A stretch of DNA of 64,000 bases from Fluviibacter phosphoraccumulans_A (GTDB taxonomy: Bacteria; Pseudomonadota; Gammaproteobacteria; Burkholderiales; Rhodocyclaceae). This document shows, one piece after another, positions 1 through 9,155 of this stretch. The notes beneath the pieces were generated by a model that saw only the letters and a list, made by a program, of their open reading frames with translations, ran no database searches and had not been told where the DNA came from. Both the position numbers and the translations under genes were made by a program. The stretch lies in contig CP126743.1 in the NCBI GenBank assembly GCA_036287865.1, positions 1,054,001 through 1,118,000 of the forward strand, in the 5' to 3' direction. The first letter of the stretch is position 1; every line of letters begins with the position of its first letter.

Positions 1-475
1 CTGCTGGCGATCTGACCTATAAAAACTGTCTGTTGTTTTGCGTCTTCAGCAAGCTCATACGCACCACGGCCTAAGCGTTCAATCAGGTTGGTATGGGCAT
101 GATGATTGGTATCAGGCGCTGGGAATAGGTTGTTGATCGGCTGATACTGATCGATCAGCGGCTGATAACGCGCATCCAGATTGGCCAGTGCCAACGTGCC
201 GCCAGCGGCTTCCTGGGTGTGCGTTAGATCGATAATGAAGGCAATGCCCGCCCCATCCAGGTAGCTTACCTGCTGGCAGTCTATGGTCAGTCGGCTGTTT
301 GGTCCTGATTGAGCCAGCCAGGCTGGTCGTTCTTTGCTGTGGACCAAAGCCCGCTCAAGGTATGAGCATTTAAATGCCCAGATAGTTTAAGCGTCGCGAT
401 GCTGCTTTCACAATGCCAATCAGCCAGTGCGTATGGCGTATCGGTGGCTGATGGTATCGGGCGTGGCTGTGTCAT
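1..475 (-). pseudogene. MlaE-like ABC permease with N-terminal STAS domain (partial, frameshifted)
   Basis: The visible part encodes the N-terminal STAS-like region of a lipid-transport permease related to MlaE; the membrane part lies beyond the window edge. Reading starts at the ATG at 473-475 and runs to a TGA near 287. The homologous sequence then continues in another frame (LTIDCQQVSYLDGAGIAF, then GRGAYELAEDA) to base 1, so a single frameshift lies near 290-300. The STAS signature is the strand-helix around YLDGAG. Family assignment is by recognition of the STAS-plus-permease layout and is moderately sure; the frameshift is read directly. Confidence 0.6.
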
Positions 476-521
476 CGTCTCATTCTAACGTTAGTCACCT
501 GGGTTGTATTAAATGGCTTTC

Positions 522-1424
522 TTATTCCGGATAAGCCTGGGTGAAGTAGAGGGCTTCCATCAGCTGTCCTGGTTGATTGAGCGAGCCAAACCAGCGTTGA
601 TAGAGTTCGCCAATCACCGGGGTGCGGTATGTGCGTGGCAGAGTGGCATTTACGGCCTAGCGTAAATCAGGGTCAGTTTTGCTCATCATGATGGCGTAAT
701 ACTCGGGCGCAAAGTACTGTGGCAGCATGCGGAAGTGGGTGCCCAGCTTCGAACGGATGAGTTGATCAAACATGAGTAAGCGGTCACTGGCAACGGCATC
801 GACTTCCTTATTCGCCAGCATGTTACCGGCAGCTTCGAAACTCTTGGCCTTAATCAGGGTCGCCTGCATCTGGCCGCTGGCGATTGTCTGTTTCATCAGC
901 TTGCTGGTGGTGGTGTTACGCACGACAGCCAGTTTTTTATCGGTCAGGTGATCGAGTTTTTCAAGGTTGGCATCGTTGCGTACGGCAAAGGTTGCACCCT
1001 AGATAAACGTGGTGAGGCTAAACGCAAAGTTACGTTGCCGATCCAGCGTGTTCGATGAGGCGGAGCACTCCAGATCAGCCTCGCCGGATTCAATTGCATC
1101 AAACCGTGAACGGGTGTTGGTCTTTATCCAGCGTACATCCATGAGTTTCATATCCAGCTGCGTTACGAGCTGAGAAGCCACAATCTTGCATAAATCAACG
1201 GTATAACCGGTTGGTAGGCCATCATCGCCAGTGAGGGAAAATGGCGATTGGTTCGGGTCGTAGGCAATCGTTAGCGTTTGCTTGTCACGAATGCGCTGGA
1301 TCACTGGCCCCGAGGGCGGTGCTGAAACGTTCGCTTCGTTCGCCTGTGCCGCAGCCTGATTAACGCCCAGGGTAAAGCTACAAGCTAAGACCAGTGCTGC
1401 AAGAATGGTTGAGTAATAACGCAT
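522..1424 (-). pseudogene. Amino-acid ABC transporter periplasmic binding protein, two in-frame TAG stops
   Basis: Family 3 solute-binding protein (polar amino acid uptake), 300 codons, with a cleavable signal peptide (MRYYSTILAALVLACSF...AAAQA). The core shows TLTIAYDPNQSPFS, GYTVDLCKIVA and the SGEADLECSASSNT region typical of glutamate/arginine-type binding proteins. The frame is continuous from 1424 to the TAA at 522-524 but is interrupted by TAG after ...LTTFI (about 999) and TAG after DPDLR (657-659), the second probably a former CAG. No permease or ATPase gene is next to it. Two independent nonsense codons in one otherwise intact frame point to decay rather than one read error. Confidence 0.8.
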
Positions 1425-1450
1425 AGGAATTCCTGGGTTAAGTATGGCAA

Positions 1451-3059
1451 TTAAGTGTGTTTGATTGTTGATAAGCCCATGGGTTCTGGCCTGAAAATGC
1501 GGGCATCCATGGTTTTCAGGTTCGGACTAACGATAGGCGCAAAATCCATCTGCGCCAGAATATCGCGTTCCAGATTGATGACTGGTGCCACTTCGATGAG
1601 CATCATACCTTCTGGTGCCAGCTCGAAAACGCAACATTCCGTGATGTAAATCACCGGTTGTTTGCGTTCCGACGCAAATTTTCCGCTGAAGGTCATCTGT
1701 TCGACTTTTTGCACAAATTTCCGTACCTGGCCTTTATTGTCGATCCGTAGGGCGCCGTTTTCTACCGAGACCTTTAGGCCGTCGGCCGTGAATGTGCCAA
1801 CAAAGACCACTTTCTTGGAGGATTGGCTGATATCAATAAAGCCACCGCTGCCGGCCAGCTTGGGGCCGAATCGTGAGACATTCAGGTTGCCTTGCGCGTC
1901 AGCCTGAGCTAACCCAAGAAAGGCAATATCAATGCCACCACCATCATAAAAGTCGAACTGATAAGGCTGATCAATCACAGCCTCATGGCTGACCGCAGCG
2001 CCGAAGTTCAGACCACCCTGGGGAATGCCGCCCACAATTCCGGGTTCGGCAGTCATGGTCATGAAATCACTGATGCATTCTTCGGCGGCAACGTTAGCCA
2101 CACCTTCTGGAATGCCGATCCCTAGATTGACAACCGAATCCGGGCGGAGTTCCAGTGCCGCACGGCGGGCAATGATTTTGCGCTTTGTGAGTGCCATCGG
2201 TTGCACGGCATCGATGGCGACGCGCTCGTGGCCGGCGAAGGCCTGATTAAACTGCTCGGCAAATGTCTGTTGATGATAGGCCGGGTTTTCTGCAACCACC
2301 ACATGATCGACGAATACGTACATCCTTTGGCTTCAGTGTGCCGCGCTCGGCGAGTCGTTCTACCTGAACGATCACCTTGCCGCCCGAATTGTGTGTTGCC
2401 ATGGCCACCGCTAAGGATTCAAGCGTTAGGGCTTCGTTTTCCATGGTGATATTGCCTGCACCATCGGCAGTGGTGCCGCGTAAAAAGGCCACATTAATCG
2501 GGAAGGTTTTGTAGCGGAGATATTCCTTGCCGTCGATTTCTGTCAGAAAGACATAGTCTTCCGTGGTGCGCTCATTGATTTTGCCGCCACCATGACGTAG
2601 GTCGACAAAGGTATGCAGCCCCACATGCGTTGTCAGACAGGGTTTACCCGATGCGATGTCTCGATATAACTGAGACAGTACCCCTTGGGGCAGGTTGTAG
2701 GCCTCGATCTGGTTGCTGGTGGCCAGCGCACCCACTTTAGGAATCAGCCCCCAATGCCCGCCAATTACCCGCTTGAGCAACCCGGGCGGTGCTAGATGGT
2801 TCAACACACGATCCTTGCCATCACCCTGACCAGCGCCAAATACTAATTTCAGATCCCGGGGGAGGCCGGTCTCGTTAAAGTGTTCTTCCAGGGCAACCGC
2901 CAGATTTTCCGGAAAACCGATACCCACAAAGCTGCAAGTAGCCAGTGTCTGGCCAGATTGAACTAAAGCGGCGGCAGCGCGAGCGCTAATCACCTTGGTG
3001 TGTGCCCCTGGTGCCGAATCGGTCGAACCAGTCGGAGGGGGTGGCGCCATGGGGTTCAT
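1451..3059 (-). pseudogene. Acyl-CoA:acetate/3-ketoacid CoA-transferase (propionate/acetate type), frameshifted
   Basis: Fused alpha-beta class I CoA-transferase of the YdiF/propionate CoA-transferase type, moving CoA between short acyl groups. The N-terminal half (start ATG 3057-3059, preceded by AGGA) has the GIGFPENLA and GAGQGDGKDR motifs; the C-terminal half has NLGIGIPEGVANVAAEE, the TAEPG segment that carries the family's catalytic glutamate, and FDFYDGGGIDIAFLG. The halves are in different frames: GTLKPKDV is followed, one frame over, by YVFVDHVVVAENP. This fits loss of two bases in a GT repeat near 2320. A full-length enzyme would need the frameshift repaired. Confidence 0.85.
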
Positions 3060-3109
3060 GTTGTTTATTCCTGATTGGGGATAAACTTCAACCGAACTGG
3101 TTTTAGTGA

Positions 3110-3137
3110 CTTGAAAAAGCAGATTTAGCCTACATAT
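3110..3137 (+). promoter_or_regulatory. Candidate sigma-32 heat-shock promoter of clpB
   Basis: CTTGAAA at 3110-3116 and CCTACATAT at 3129-3137, spaced by 12 bases, resemble the heat-shock consensus (CTTGAAA, CCCCATnT). They lie about 65 bases before the clpB start. The minus-10-like half matches only partly, so this is a candidate. Confidence 0.45.
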
Positions 3138-3201
3138 TGCCAAAAGATCATGGCGCTTGGTGAAAACCGGCCCACCAATTAGAACAATACAAAGGAAAAC
3201 C

Positions 3202-5790
3202 ATGCGATTCGACAAACTGACTACCAAGTTTCAACAGGCTCTGGCCGATGCCCAGAGCATTGCGCTCGCCAACGACTGTGGCTTCATTGAGCCGGCACAT
3301 CTGCTGCTGGCCATGATTCAGGAGTCGGATGGCGGTATTCGCTCGTTGCTCGAGCGTTCAGGCGTTAATGTCACCGCACTGACGCGTGAAACCGAAGCGC
3401 TCGTGAAGCGTCTGCCGCAAGTACAGGGCACCGGTGGTGAAATGCAGGCCTCGCGGGATCTGGGCAACCTGCTTAACCTTTGCGATAAGGAAGCCGCCAA
3501 GCGTGGCGACCAGTTCATCGCCTCTGAACTATTTTTGCTCGCCCTCTGTGAAGATAAGGGCGAAACGGGTCGTTTGTGCCGCGATAACGGCTTGAATCGT
3601 AAGTCGCTCGAGCTGGCCATTCAGGCCGTGCGCGGCGGGCAGGGCGTGGACTCATCGGACGCTGAAAGCCAGCGCGAAGCCCTCAAGAAATACTGCCTTG
3701 ATCTGACCGAGCGTGCCCGCCAGGGTAAACTGGATCCGGTGATTGGCCGTGATGATGAAATCCGTCGTTCCATCCAGATTCTGCAGCGCCGCAGCAAGAA
3801 CAACCCCGTGCTTATCGGTGAACCCGGTGTGGGTAAGACCGCCATTGTGGAAGGTCTGGCCCAACGCATCATTGATGAAGAAGTGCCTGAAACCCTCAAG
3901 GGCAAAAAGGTGCTGTCGCTCGACATGGCCGCGCTGCTGGCTGGTGCCAAGTACCGTGGTGAATTCGAAGAGCGTCTGAAAGCTGTGCTCAAGGACATCG
4001 CTGCCGAAGAGGGCAAGATTATTCTCTTCATCGACGAAATCCACACCATGGTCGGTGCCGGCAAGGCCGAAGGCGCCATGGATGCCGGCAATATGCTGAA
4101 GCCTGCACTCGCCCGTGGTGAACTGCATTGCATCGGGGCGACGACGCTAGACGAGTACCGCAAGTACGTCGAGAAAGACGCCGCACTGGAGCGCCGTTTC
4201 CAGAAAGCCATGGTTGAAGAGCCGTCTGTCGAATCGACCATTGCCATTCTGCGTGGTCTACAGGAGCGCTATGAAGTGCACCACGGCGTCGAGATCACCG
4301 ACCCGGCCATCGTTGCTGCGGCCGAACTGTCGCACCGTTACATTACCGATCGCTTCCTGCCGGATAAGGCCATCGACCTGATCGATGAAGCTGCCGCCAA
4401 GATCAAGATGGAAATCGACTCCAAGCCGGAGCAGATGGACAAGCTGGATCGCCGTCTGATCCAGCTTAAGATCGAGCGCGAAGCCGTGAAGAAGGAAAAG
4501 GACGAAGCTTCGCAGAAGCGTCTGGCGCTGATCGAAGAAGAAATTAACACCCTGGGTAAGGAATACGCTGACCTGGATGAAATCTGGCGCGCCGAGAAAT
4601 CGACGCTGCAGGGCTCGTCGCAAGTGCGGGAAGAGATCGAAAAGCTACGCCTGCAAATGGCCGAACTACAACGCAAGGGTCAGTTCGACAAACTGGCCGA
4701 GCTGCAGTACGGCAAGCTGCCGGAGTTGGAAGCCAAACTGAAGGCTGCCGAAAGCAAAGGTGATGCTGCCAATGCCGAAGCCACCAAGCACAAGCTGCTG
4801 CGTACCGAAGTCGGTGCTGAAGAAATTGCCGAGGTCGTCTCGCGGGCAACGGGTATCCCTGTGTCCAAGATGATGGAAGGCGAACGCGCCAAGCTGTTGC
4901 AGATGGAAAGCTACTTGCATGAGCGAGTGATCGGCCAGAAAGAAGCGCTGCGCCTGGTTTCCGAAACCATTCGCCGCTCGCGTGCCGGGTTGTCGGATCC
5001 GAACCGTCCGTATGGCTCATTCCTGTTCCTGGGTCCAACGGGTGTCGGTAAAACCGAGCTCACAAAAGCCCTGACCGAATTTTTATTCGACTCGCAGGAT
5101 CATTTGATCCGTCTCGACATGAGTGAATTCATGGAGAAGCATTCGGTGGCTCGCCTGATCGGTGCGCCGCCGGGCTATGTCGGTTACGACGAGGGCGGTT
5201 ACCTGACGGAGGCCGTGCGCCGTAATCCATACAGCGTGATTCTGCTCGACGAAGTCGAGAAGGCACACCCGGATGTGTTCAACGTGCTGCTGCAGGTGCT
5301 CGATGATGGCCGCTTGACCGATGGTCAGGGTCGTACCGTCGACTTCCGCAACACGGTGATCATCATGACCTCCAACCTGGGCAGCCAGATGATCCAGCAG
5401 ATGGCGGGTGACGACTACGGGGTGATTAAACTGGCAGTGATGGCCGAAGTGAAGACTTTCTTCCGTCCGGAATTCATTAACCGGATCGATGATGTCATTG
5501 TCTTCCATGCGCTGGATGAGAAAAACATCCGTGATATCGGTCGGATTCAGCTGCGTTATCTGGAAAAACGTCTGGCCGCCATGGATATGGGGCTGGAGAT
5601 TTCCGATGCCGCACTGGATCGGATTGCCGAATCCGGTTTTGACCCGGTCTTTGGTGCGCGTCCGCTCAAACGGGCGATCCAGGCCGAGATCGAAAATCCG
5701 CTGGCCACGCATATCCTGGAGGGCGACTTTGGTCCAAAGGATGTGATCAAGGTCGATTGCAAGAAGGGCAAGATGGTCTTCAGCAAATAA
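3202..5790 (+). CDS. clpB: ClpB disaggregase (Hsp100 AAA+ chaperone)
   Basis: Cytosolic ATP-driven disaggregase that works with DnaK/DnaJ/GrpE to rescue aggregated proteins. Start taken at the ATG at 3202 (AAAGGA upstream), giving 862 residues, the normal ClpB length; an in-frame upstream start would add an unlikely 15-residue tail. Domains in order: Clp-N repeats (about 1-145), AAA-1 with Walker A GEPGVGKT, the long coiled-coil middle domain (about 410-520, rich in K/E/L), AAA-2 with Walker A GPTGVGKT and the pore loop GYVGYDEGG, and the C-terminal D2-small domain. The frame is intact, in contrast to many neighbours. A heat-shock-like promoter precedes it and a strong hairpin follows. Confidence 0.97.
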   Translation: MRFDKLTTKFQQALADAQSIALANDCGFIEPAHLLLAMIQESDGGIRSLLERSGVNVTALTRETEALVKRLPQVQGTGGEMQASRDLGNLLNLCDKEAAKRGDQFIASELFLLALCEDKGETGRLCRDNGLNRKSLELAIQAVRGGQGVDSSDAESQREALKKYCLDLTERARQGKLDPVIGRDDEIRRSIQILQRRSKNNPVLIGEPGVGKTAIVEGLAQRIIDEEVPETLKGKKVLSLDMAALLAGAKYRGEFEERLKAVLKDIAAEEGKIILFIDEIHTMVGAGKAEGAMDAGNMLKPALARGELHCIGATTLDEYRKYVEKDAALERRFQKAMVEEPSVESTIAILRGLQERYEVHHGVEITDPAIVAAAELSHRYITDRFLPDKAIDLIDEAAAKIKMEIDSKPEQMDKLDRRLIQLKIEREAVKKEKDEASQKRLALIEEEINTLGKEYADLDEIWRAEKSTLQGSSQVREEIEKLRLQMAELQRKGQFDKLAELQYGKLPELEAKLKAAESKGDAANAEATKHKLLRTEVGAEEIAEVVSRATGIPVSKMMEGERAKLLQMESYLHERVIGQKEALRLVSETIRRSRAGLSDPNRPYGSFLFLGPTGVGKTELTKALTEFLFDSQDHLIRLDMSEFMEKHSVARLIGAPPGYVGYDEGGYLTEAVRRNPYSVILLDEVEKAHPDVFNVLLQVLDDGRLTDGQGRTVDFRNTVIIMTSNLGSQMIQQMAGDDYGVIKLAVMAEVKTFFRPEFINRIDDVIVFHALDEKNIRDIGRIQLRYLEKRLAAMDMGLEISDAALDRIAESGFDPVFGARPLKRAIQAEIENPLATHILEGDFGPKDVIKVDCKKGKMVFSK

Positions 5791-5803
5791 GAAGGCCCGC
5801 TTA

Positions 5804-5833
5804 GAGAAAGGCGACCTGCGGGTCGCCTTTCTC
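5804..5833 (+). terminator. Strong intrinsic-type hairpin after clpB
   Basis: A perfect 13-bp stem (GAGAAAGGCGACC / GGTCGCCTTTCTC) with a 4-base loop starts 13 bases after the clpB stop. There is only a short T-rich arm rather than a long U tract, but position and stability support a terminator. Confidence 0.75.
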
Positions 5834-5849
5834 ATGGGTAGAATTCAGT

Positions 5850-6425
5850 ATGGCTGAAATTTACGTAAGTACCGATGTCGAAGCAGATGGTCCGATACCG
5901 GGCCCGCACTCCATGCTCTCTTTTGCGTCTGCCGCTTATACAGCAGACAAACAGCTGATCGGTACTTTTAGCGCCAATCTGGAATTGCTGCCCGATGCCA
6001 AGGGGCATCCGCTGACCATGAAGTGGCAGAAGACGGAGTCAGAAGCCTGGGCTGCCTGTAGACATGATCTGCAGGACCCCAAAACGGCGATGAAGGAATA
6101 TGTGAAGTGGGTGAAGAAGCTGCCCGGCAAAGCGGTTTTTGTCGCCTACCCGGCAGGCTTCGATTTCACCTTCATGTTCTGGTACATGATGAGGTTCACC
6201 GGTGAATCCCCGTTTTCATGGTCGGCACTAGACATGAAAACCTTCGCCATGGCCTTATCGGGTTTGCTGTACCGGAGTTGCATTAAGCCCAAGTTGCCCA
6301 AAGACTGGTTCGACAACCTGCCGCATACCCATGTGGCGCTAGACGATGCGCTGGAGCAGGGGGCGCTTTTCTGCAATATGCTCAGCCTATGGCAGCAGCA
6401 TCGCAAAGCTTTGGGGTTTGCCTAA
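5850..6425 (+). CDS. DEDD-type 3'-5' exonuclease-like protein
   Basis: 191-residue RNase T/DnaQ-fold protein. The first acidic motif is at the N-terminus (VSTDVEADGP, D and E of ExoI) and the last is HVALDDALEQG (H...D of the DEDDh class); FVAYPAGFDFTFMFWY gives the middle aspartate. These residues coordinate two metal ions in the family. Substrate (RNA or DNA) cannot be told. It lies 16 bases after the clpB hairpin and looks like its own unit. Intact. Confidence 0.75.
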   Translation: MAEIYVSTDVEADGPIPGPHSMLSFASAAYTADKQLIGTFSANLELLPDAKGHPLTMKWQKTESEAWAACRHDLQDPKTAMKEYVKWVKKLPGKAVFVAYPAGFDFTFMFWYMMRFTGESPFSWSALDMKTFAMALSGLLYRSCIKPKLPKDWFDNLPHTHVALDDALEQGALFCNMLSLWQQHRKALGFA

Positions 6426-6546
6426 TGAGGTAATGCCTAGCCAGGAGTCCGAAGAGGGTGCTGTGCCAGGTGTTTCACCGCGGATTTCGTCAGAATAGCG
6501 GACTGCTTTATAATCTCAACGTATCCCAATTTTCGGAGCACGCGTC

Positions 6547-6753
6547 ATGTCGCGCATTCAATACGATTACGTTTCGGATCACACCAAGTTCATTAACGAA
6601 GAACTCAAGAAAAATCCGCAGTGGCGCACCGACCAGCAGACCGGCCGTTCGATCTGGTGGAATAAGCCCCAGGATGTTAAACAGAACGAAATTTACGCAG
6701 AAGCCAAGGTCGCACAGAAGTCTTATCCGTACGACGTTCTGTTCGATTCCTGA
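6547..6753 (+). CDS. DUF3460 family small protein
   Basis: 68-residue soluble protein matching the short betaproteobacterial DUF3460 family (YVSDHTKFINEELKKNP, then a W-rich RSIWWNKP segment). Function unknown. It has a clean frame and its own terminator, and the family itself is a useful taxonomic pointer to Betaproteobacteria. Confidence 0.75.
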   Translation: MSRIQYDYVSDHTKFINEELKKNPQWRTDQQTGRSIWWNKPQDVKQNEIYAEAKVAQKSYPYDVLFDS

Positions 6754-6777
6754 TCAGCGCTTGTCTGCCCTCAAAAG

Positions 6778-6803
6778 CGCCTGGCTATGACCAGGCGTTT
6801 TTT
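6778..6803 (+). terminator. Intrinsic terminator after the DUF3460 gene
   Basis: CGCCTGG / CCAGGCG 7-bp stem with a 6-base loop, followed directly by TTTTTT. Confidence 0.85.
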
Positions 6804-6875
6804 ATTTCTGTTTTTTGTAAAAAACGCCCTGTTTCGCGTTAACTTTATAGAATTTGGATCGTTATAAGTCAAACT

Positions 6876-7337
6876 ATGCGATATCTGACTCTATTACTGG
6901 CACTCATCAGCGGCGCAGTCTTCGCACAGGACTCCGCATTTGAACGCGAGTTCTCCAAGTTTGATAAGGACTTTGAACGCTTGAATAGCTGGAAAGCAGA
7001 AACACCGGCCAGCAAGAAGCTCCAGCGCGCACCCGCAACTCAGGCAGTAACGCAGCCGGCCACCCAGCCTGCAGCGCAAGAGGGTACGACAACGCCTTTG
7101 GAACCAGACACCCCTACGGCAGAATCAACCAAAAAACCGGTTGAAAGCCATGAACCGACAAGTGCACATTCCTCCGAGCAACATATGTCGCTGCCTAAGA
7201 GCGCAAAAGTTGAAAGACTGTCACACAGCGACCGCCTAGGTAACCAGATTTCAGACCCGGAAGTGCGAAAGAAGGTACAAGCACTCTACAAACGTCTGGA
7301 TGTGGTCGTTCAACAATACGTATTGCCGACCAATTAA
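6876..7337 (+). CDS. Exported protein of unknown function, first gene of a lipoprotein cluster
   Basis: 153 residues with a signal peptide (MRYLTLLLALISGAVFAQ). The middle (about 45-100) is a low-complexity A/P/T/Q/E-rich stretch, typical of an extended periplasmic linker; the C-terminus (about 105-150) is a short predicted helical region ending in VVVQQYVLPTN. No recognised domain. It is followed 20 bases later by a lipoprotein gene with a good AGGAG site, suggesting co-transcription with the next two genes and a joint envelope role. Confidence 0.6.
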   Translation: MRYLTLLLALISGAVFAQDSAFEREFSKFDKDFERLNSWKAETPASKKLQRAPATQAVTQPATQPAAQEGTTTPLEPDTPTAESTKKPVESHEPTSAHSSEQHMSLPKSAKVERLSHSDRLGNQISDPEVRKKVQALYKRLDVVVQQYVLPTN

Positions 7338-7357
7338 GTTTCAACGAGGAGTAAGTA

Positions 7358-7975
7358 ATGAAAAAGTCGTTTCTAATTGCTTCTGCTATTTTCCTGGGCC
7401 TTACCGCTTGTAGCAGCACGCCAAAGAATCCGGTCGATGCAACACCGGGTCGCACAGCTGACGTGGAATTTCTGGAAGCTAATGGCCCACTGACATTGAC
7501 CTTTGATGACAAGGGCAACTGGATCTCGATTAAGTCTTCCGCTACCGCGCCACTGGTTAACAACGCGCCGGAAGGTGTTGAGATTGCTTTCAAAACGGCC
7601 ACCATGCGTGCCAAACGCAATCTCACCGAATTTATGTCGAACGACGTGAAATCGACCAAGTCGGTTCAGACCATTTCCAAGTCGTATCTGAAGAACATTG
7701 CTCAGGTAGATAGCAGCAATGAGTCTAATTCGGCCGGTGATGAAGAAGATGCCGCGAGCAATAGCCAGGCTACGAAAGAAAGCCGCCAGAAGGCAAACAC
7801 CGTTGCTCAGACCGTACGTGAGCGTATCGACGATAACTCGCAGGCTATTCTGAAGGGTGTGCAGGTTACCGAGCGTAAAGTCTCTAAAGAGCAGCAACAT
7901 GTTTCGGTCACCGTTCTTGTCACGCAGCAAAGCATTAAGGGTGCCGAGCAGATGCGTAAGGCCATGGGCAACTAA
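7358..7975 (+). CDS. LPP20-like outer-membrane lipoprotein
   Basis: 205-residue lipoprotein with lipobox LTAC (MKKSFLIASAIFLGLTACSS). The region after about residue 65 (AFKTATMRAKRNLTEFM... SISKSYLKN... VTVLVTQQS) has the alternating pattern of LPP20-type domains, which occur in lipoproteins and flagellar-assembly proteins such as FlgP. Start ATG has AGGAG seven bases upstream. Second gene of a three-gene cluster; the fold call is tentative, the lipoprotein call is firm. Confidence 0.65.
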   Translation: MKKSFLIASAIFLGLTACSSTPKNPVDATPGRTADVEFLEANGPLTLTFDDKGNWISIKSSATAPLVNNAPEGVEIAFKTATMRAKRNLTEFMSNDVKSTKSVQTISKSYLKNIAQVDSSNESNSAGDEEDAASNSQATKESRQKANTVAQTVRERIDDNSQAILKGVQVTERKVSKEQQHVSVTVLVTQQSIKGAEQMRKAMGN

Positions 7976-8004
7976 CCAGGCTTTTGCAGAAACCATAGGC
8001 AGTG

Positions 8005-9153
8005 ATGAACCTCAAGCTGTGGCGGCGTTCCCTTGTTGTGGTGAGCGCCGTCTTTCTTGTGGCTTGCGCTTCTGGTGCCAAGAAGGGTGATGCACAAACG
8101 GTCTTGGCCGAAGAAACGGGCAATACTTGCCAGGAGGCTTTGGCCCAGGCCAAGGTACAGGCCAGTGACAAAGTGGTGGGCTCCTTCGTCAATAGTCAGA
8201 AATCTCTGGTCGCCGACAAGTACTATGCCGAAAGCCTGAATGAATATAGTGGTGGTGTCGTCCGTCAGTACACGGTGCTCGAGAGCAAGGGTGTTTCTCC
8301 CTGCGTCGTAAAGATCAGCGCCGAGGTATATCTCGATAAAAAGAACATTGCGCTTAATCCTAATAGCCGTTCACTGAACCTGGGAGAGGTCGGTCGCTTT
8401 GTTGATAAGCAGGATGAAGCCAAGGCCACGCTCTCCGCATTGATTATGCGCCCCAAAATGTTCAGTGCCCGGATGGACCGTTTGTACGTAAGCACTGATA
8501 GCAAAAGGAATGCCCAGATTGTGCTCCAGGTATCGGATGTAGCACCAAGTGAAAAGTGGTATTCCGATCTCGAATCGTTTCTTAACCTGCAAGGGCAGCG
8601 GGTAGATTTTGAACGTTCCAAATGGAGCGATATTGGTAAATCAGTCCTATCGGTTATTGCAGCTCCGGTTGCCGTGCCATTGGGGCTGGCGCATTCACCC
8701 TTTAGAAACCAGACATCGCGCGGCACGGAGATTGTGAATGGCGAAGGCTTGTTGTGCTTCCGTAACGACCCGCAGTACGAATCGCTGCGCTGTTACCAAA
8801 CCTGGCTGGCCGGAGATGCGTTAAAACAATTGCGTTCGATTCAACACATGCTGGTTAAACGCTCAAACGATAATGTCACTAGCACGCGGCAGACTCAAAA
8901 GGGCGCGTATCACATGGTGACCTTTCGCGTGTCTGACTATACCTACAAGAGCAAGGAAATGGGCTCGAAGCGGGATTTCTACATCATCGAGCCGATGGGC
9001 GTGATATCTGACGGTTAACCGCAGCGCCCTCAGTGAAGAAAACGAATTCACGATCAACGTGCAGTTTGCACCTGAAACACAAACGACGCCGTTCTGGCAA
9101 CAGGTGCCCGGCGTGCTGCCGGTGTTGAACACCCGCAGCCGCCAGAACATCTG
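8005..9153 (+). pseudogene. Lipoprotein of unknown function, C-terminal frameshift
   Basis: Lipoprotein with lipobox LVAC (VVVSAVFLVACASGAKK). The mature part is a long alpha/beta protein of no family I recognise; the middle (about residues 210-235) has a hydrophobic APVAVPLGLAHSPF stretch. The open frame ends at TAA 9016-9018 (MGVISDG), but an adjoining frame continues with LTVNRSALSEENEF through to TGA at 9153, ending in NTRSRQNI. One frameshift near 9005 therefore removes about 45 residues. The protein could retain partial function. The restored end lies 2 bases from the convergent stop of the Pat gene. ATG 8005 is preferred to GTG 8002. Confidence 0.6.
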
Positions 9154-9155
9154 AT

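Noticed and set aside
522..1424. In-frame TAG codons might be recoded (for example as Gln).
   Set aside because: The in-frame stops in the window are TAG, TGA and TAA in different genes, and the expected residues differ (Gln-like, Trp, Gly). TAG also ends the intact SYLF gene. Frameshifts accompany them. Ordinary nonsense mutation is simpler.
3621..5835. Long open frames on the minus strand through clpB.
   Set aside because: They mirror the strongly biased clpB frame and show no protein-like features; the plus-strand gene accounts for the sequence.
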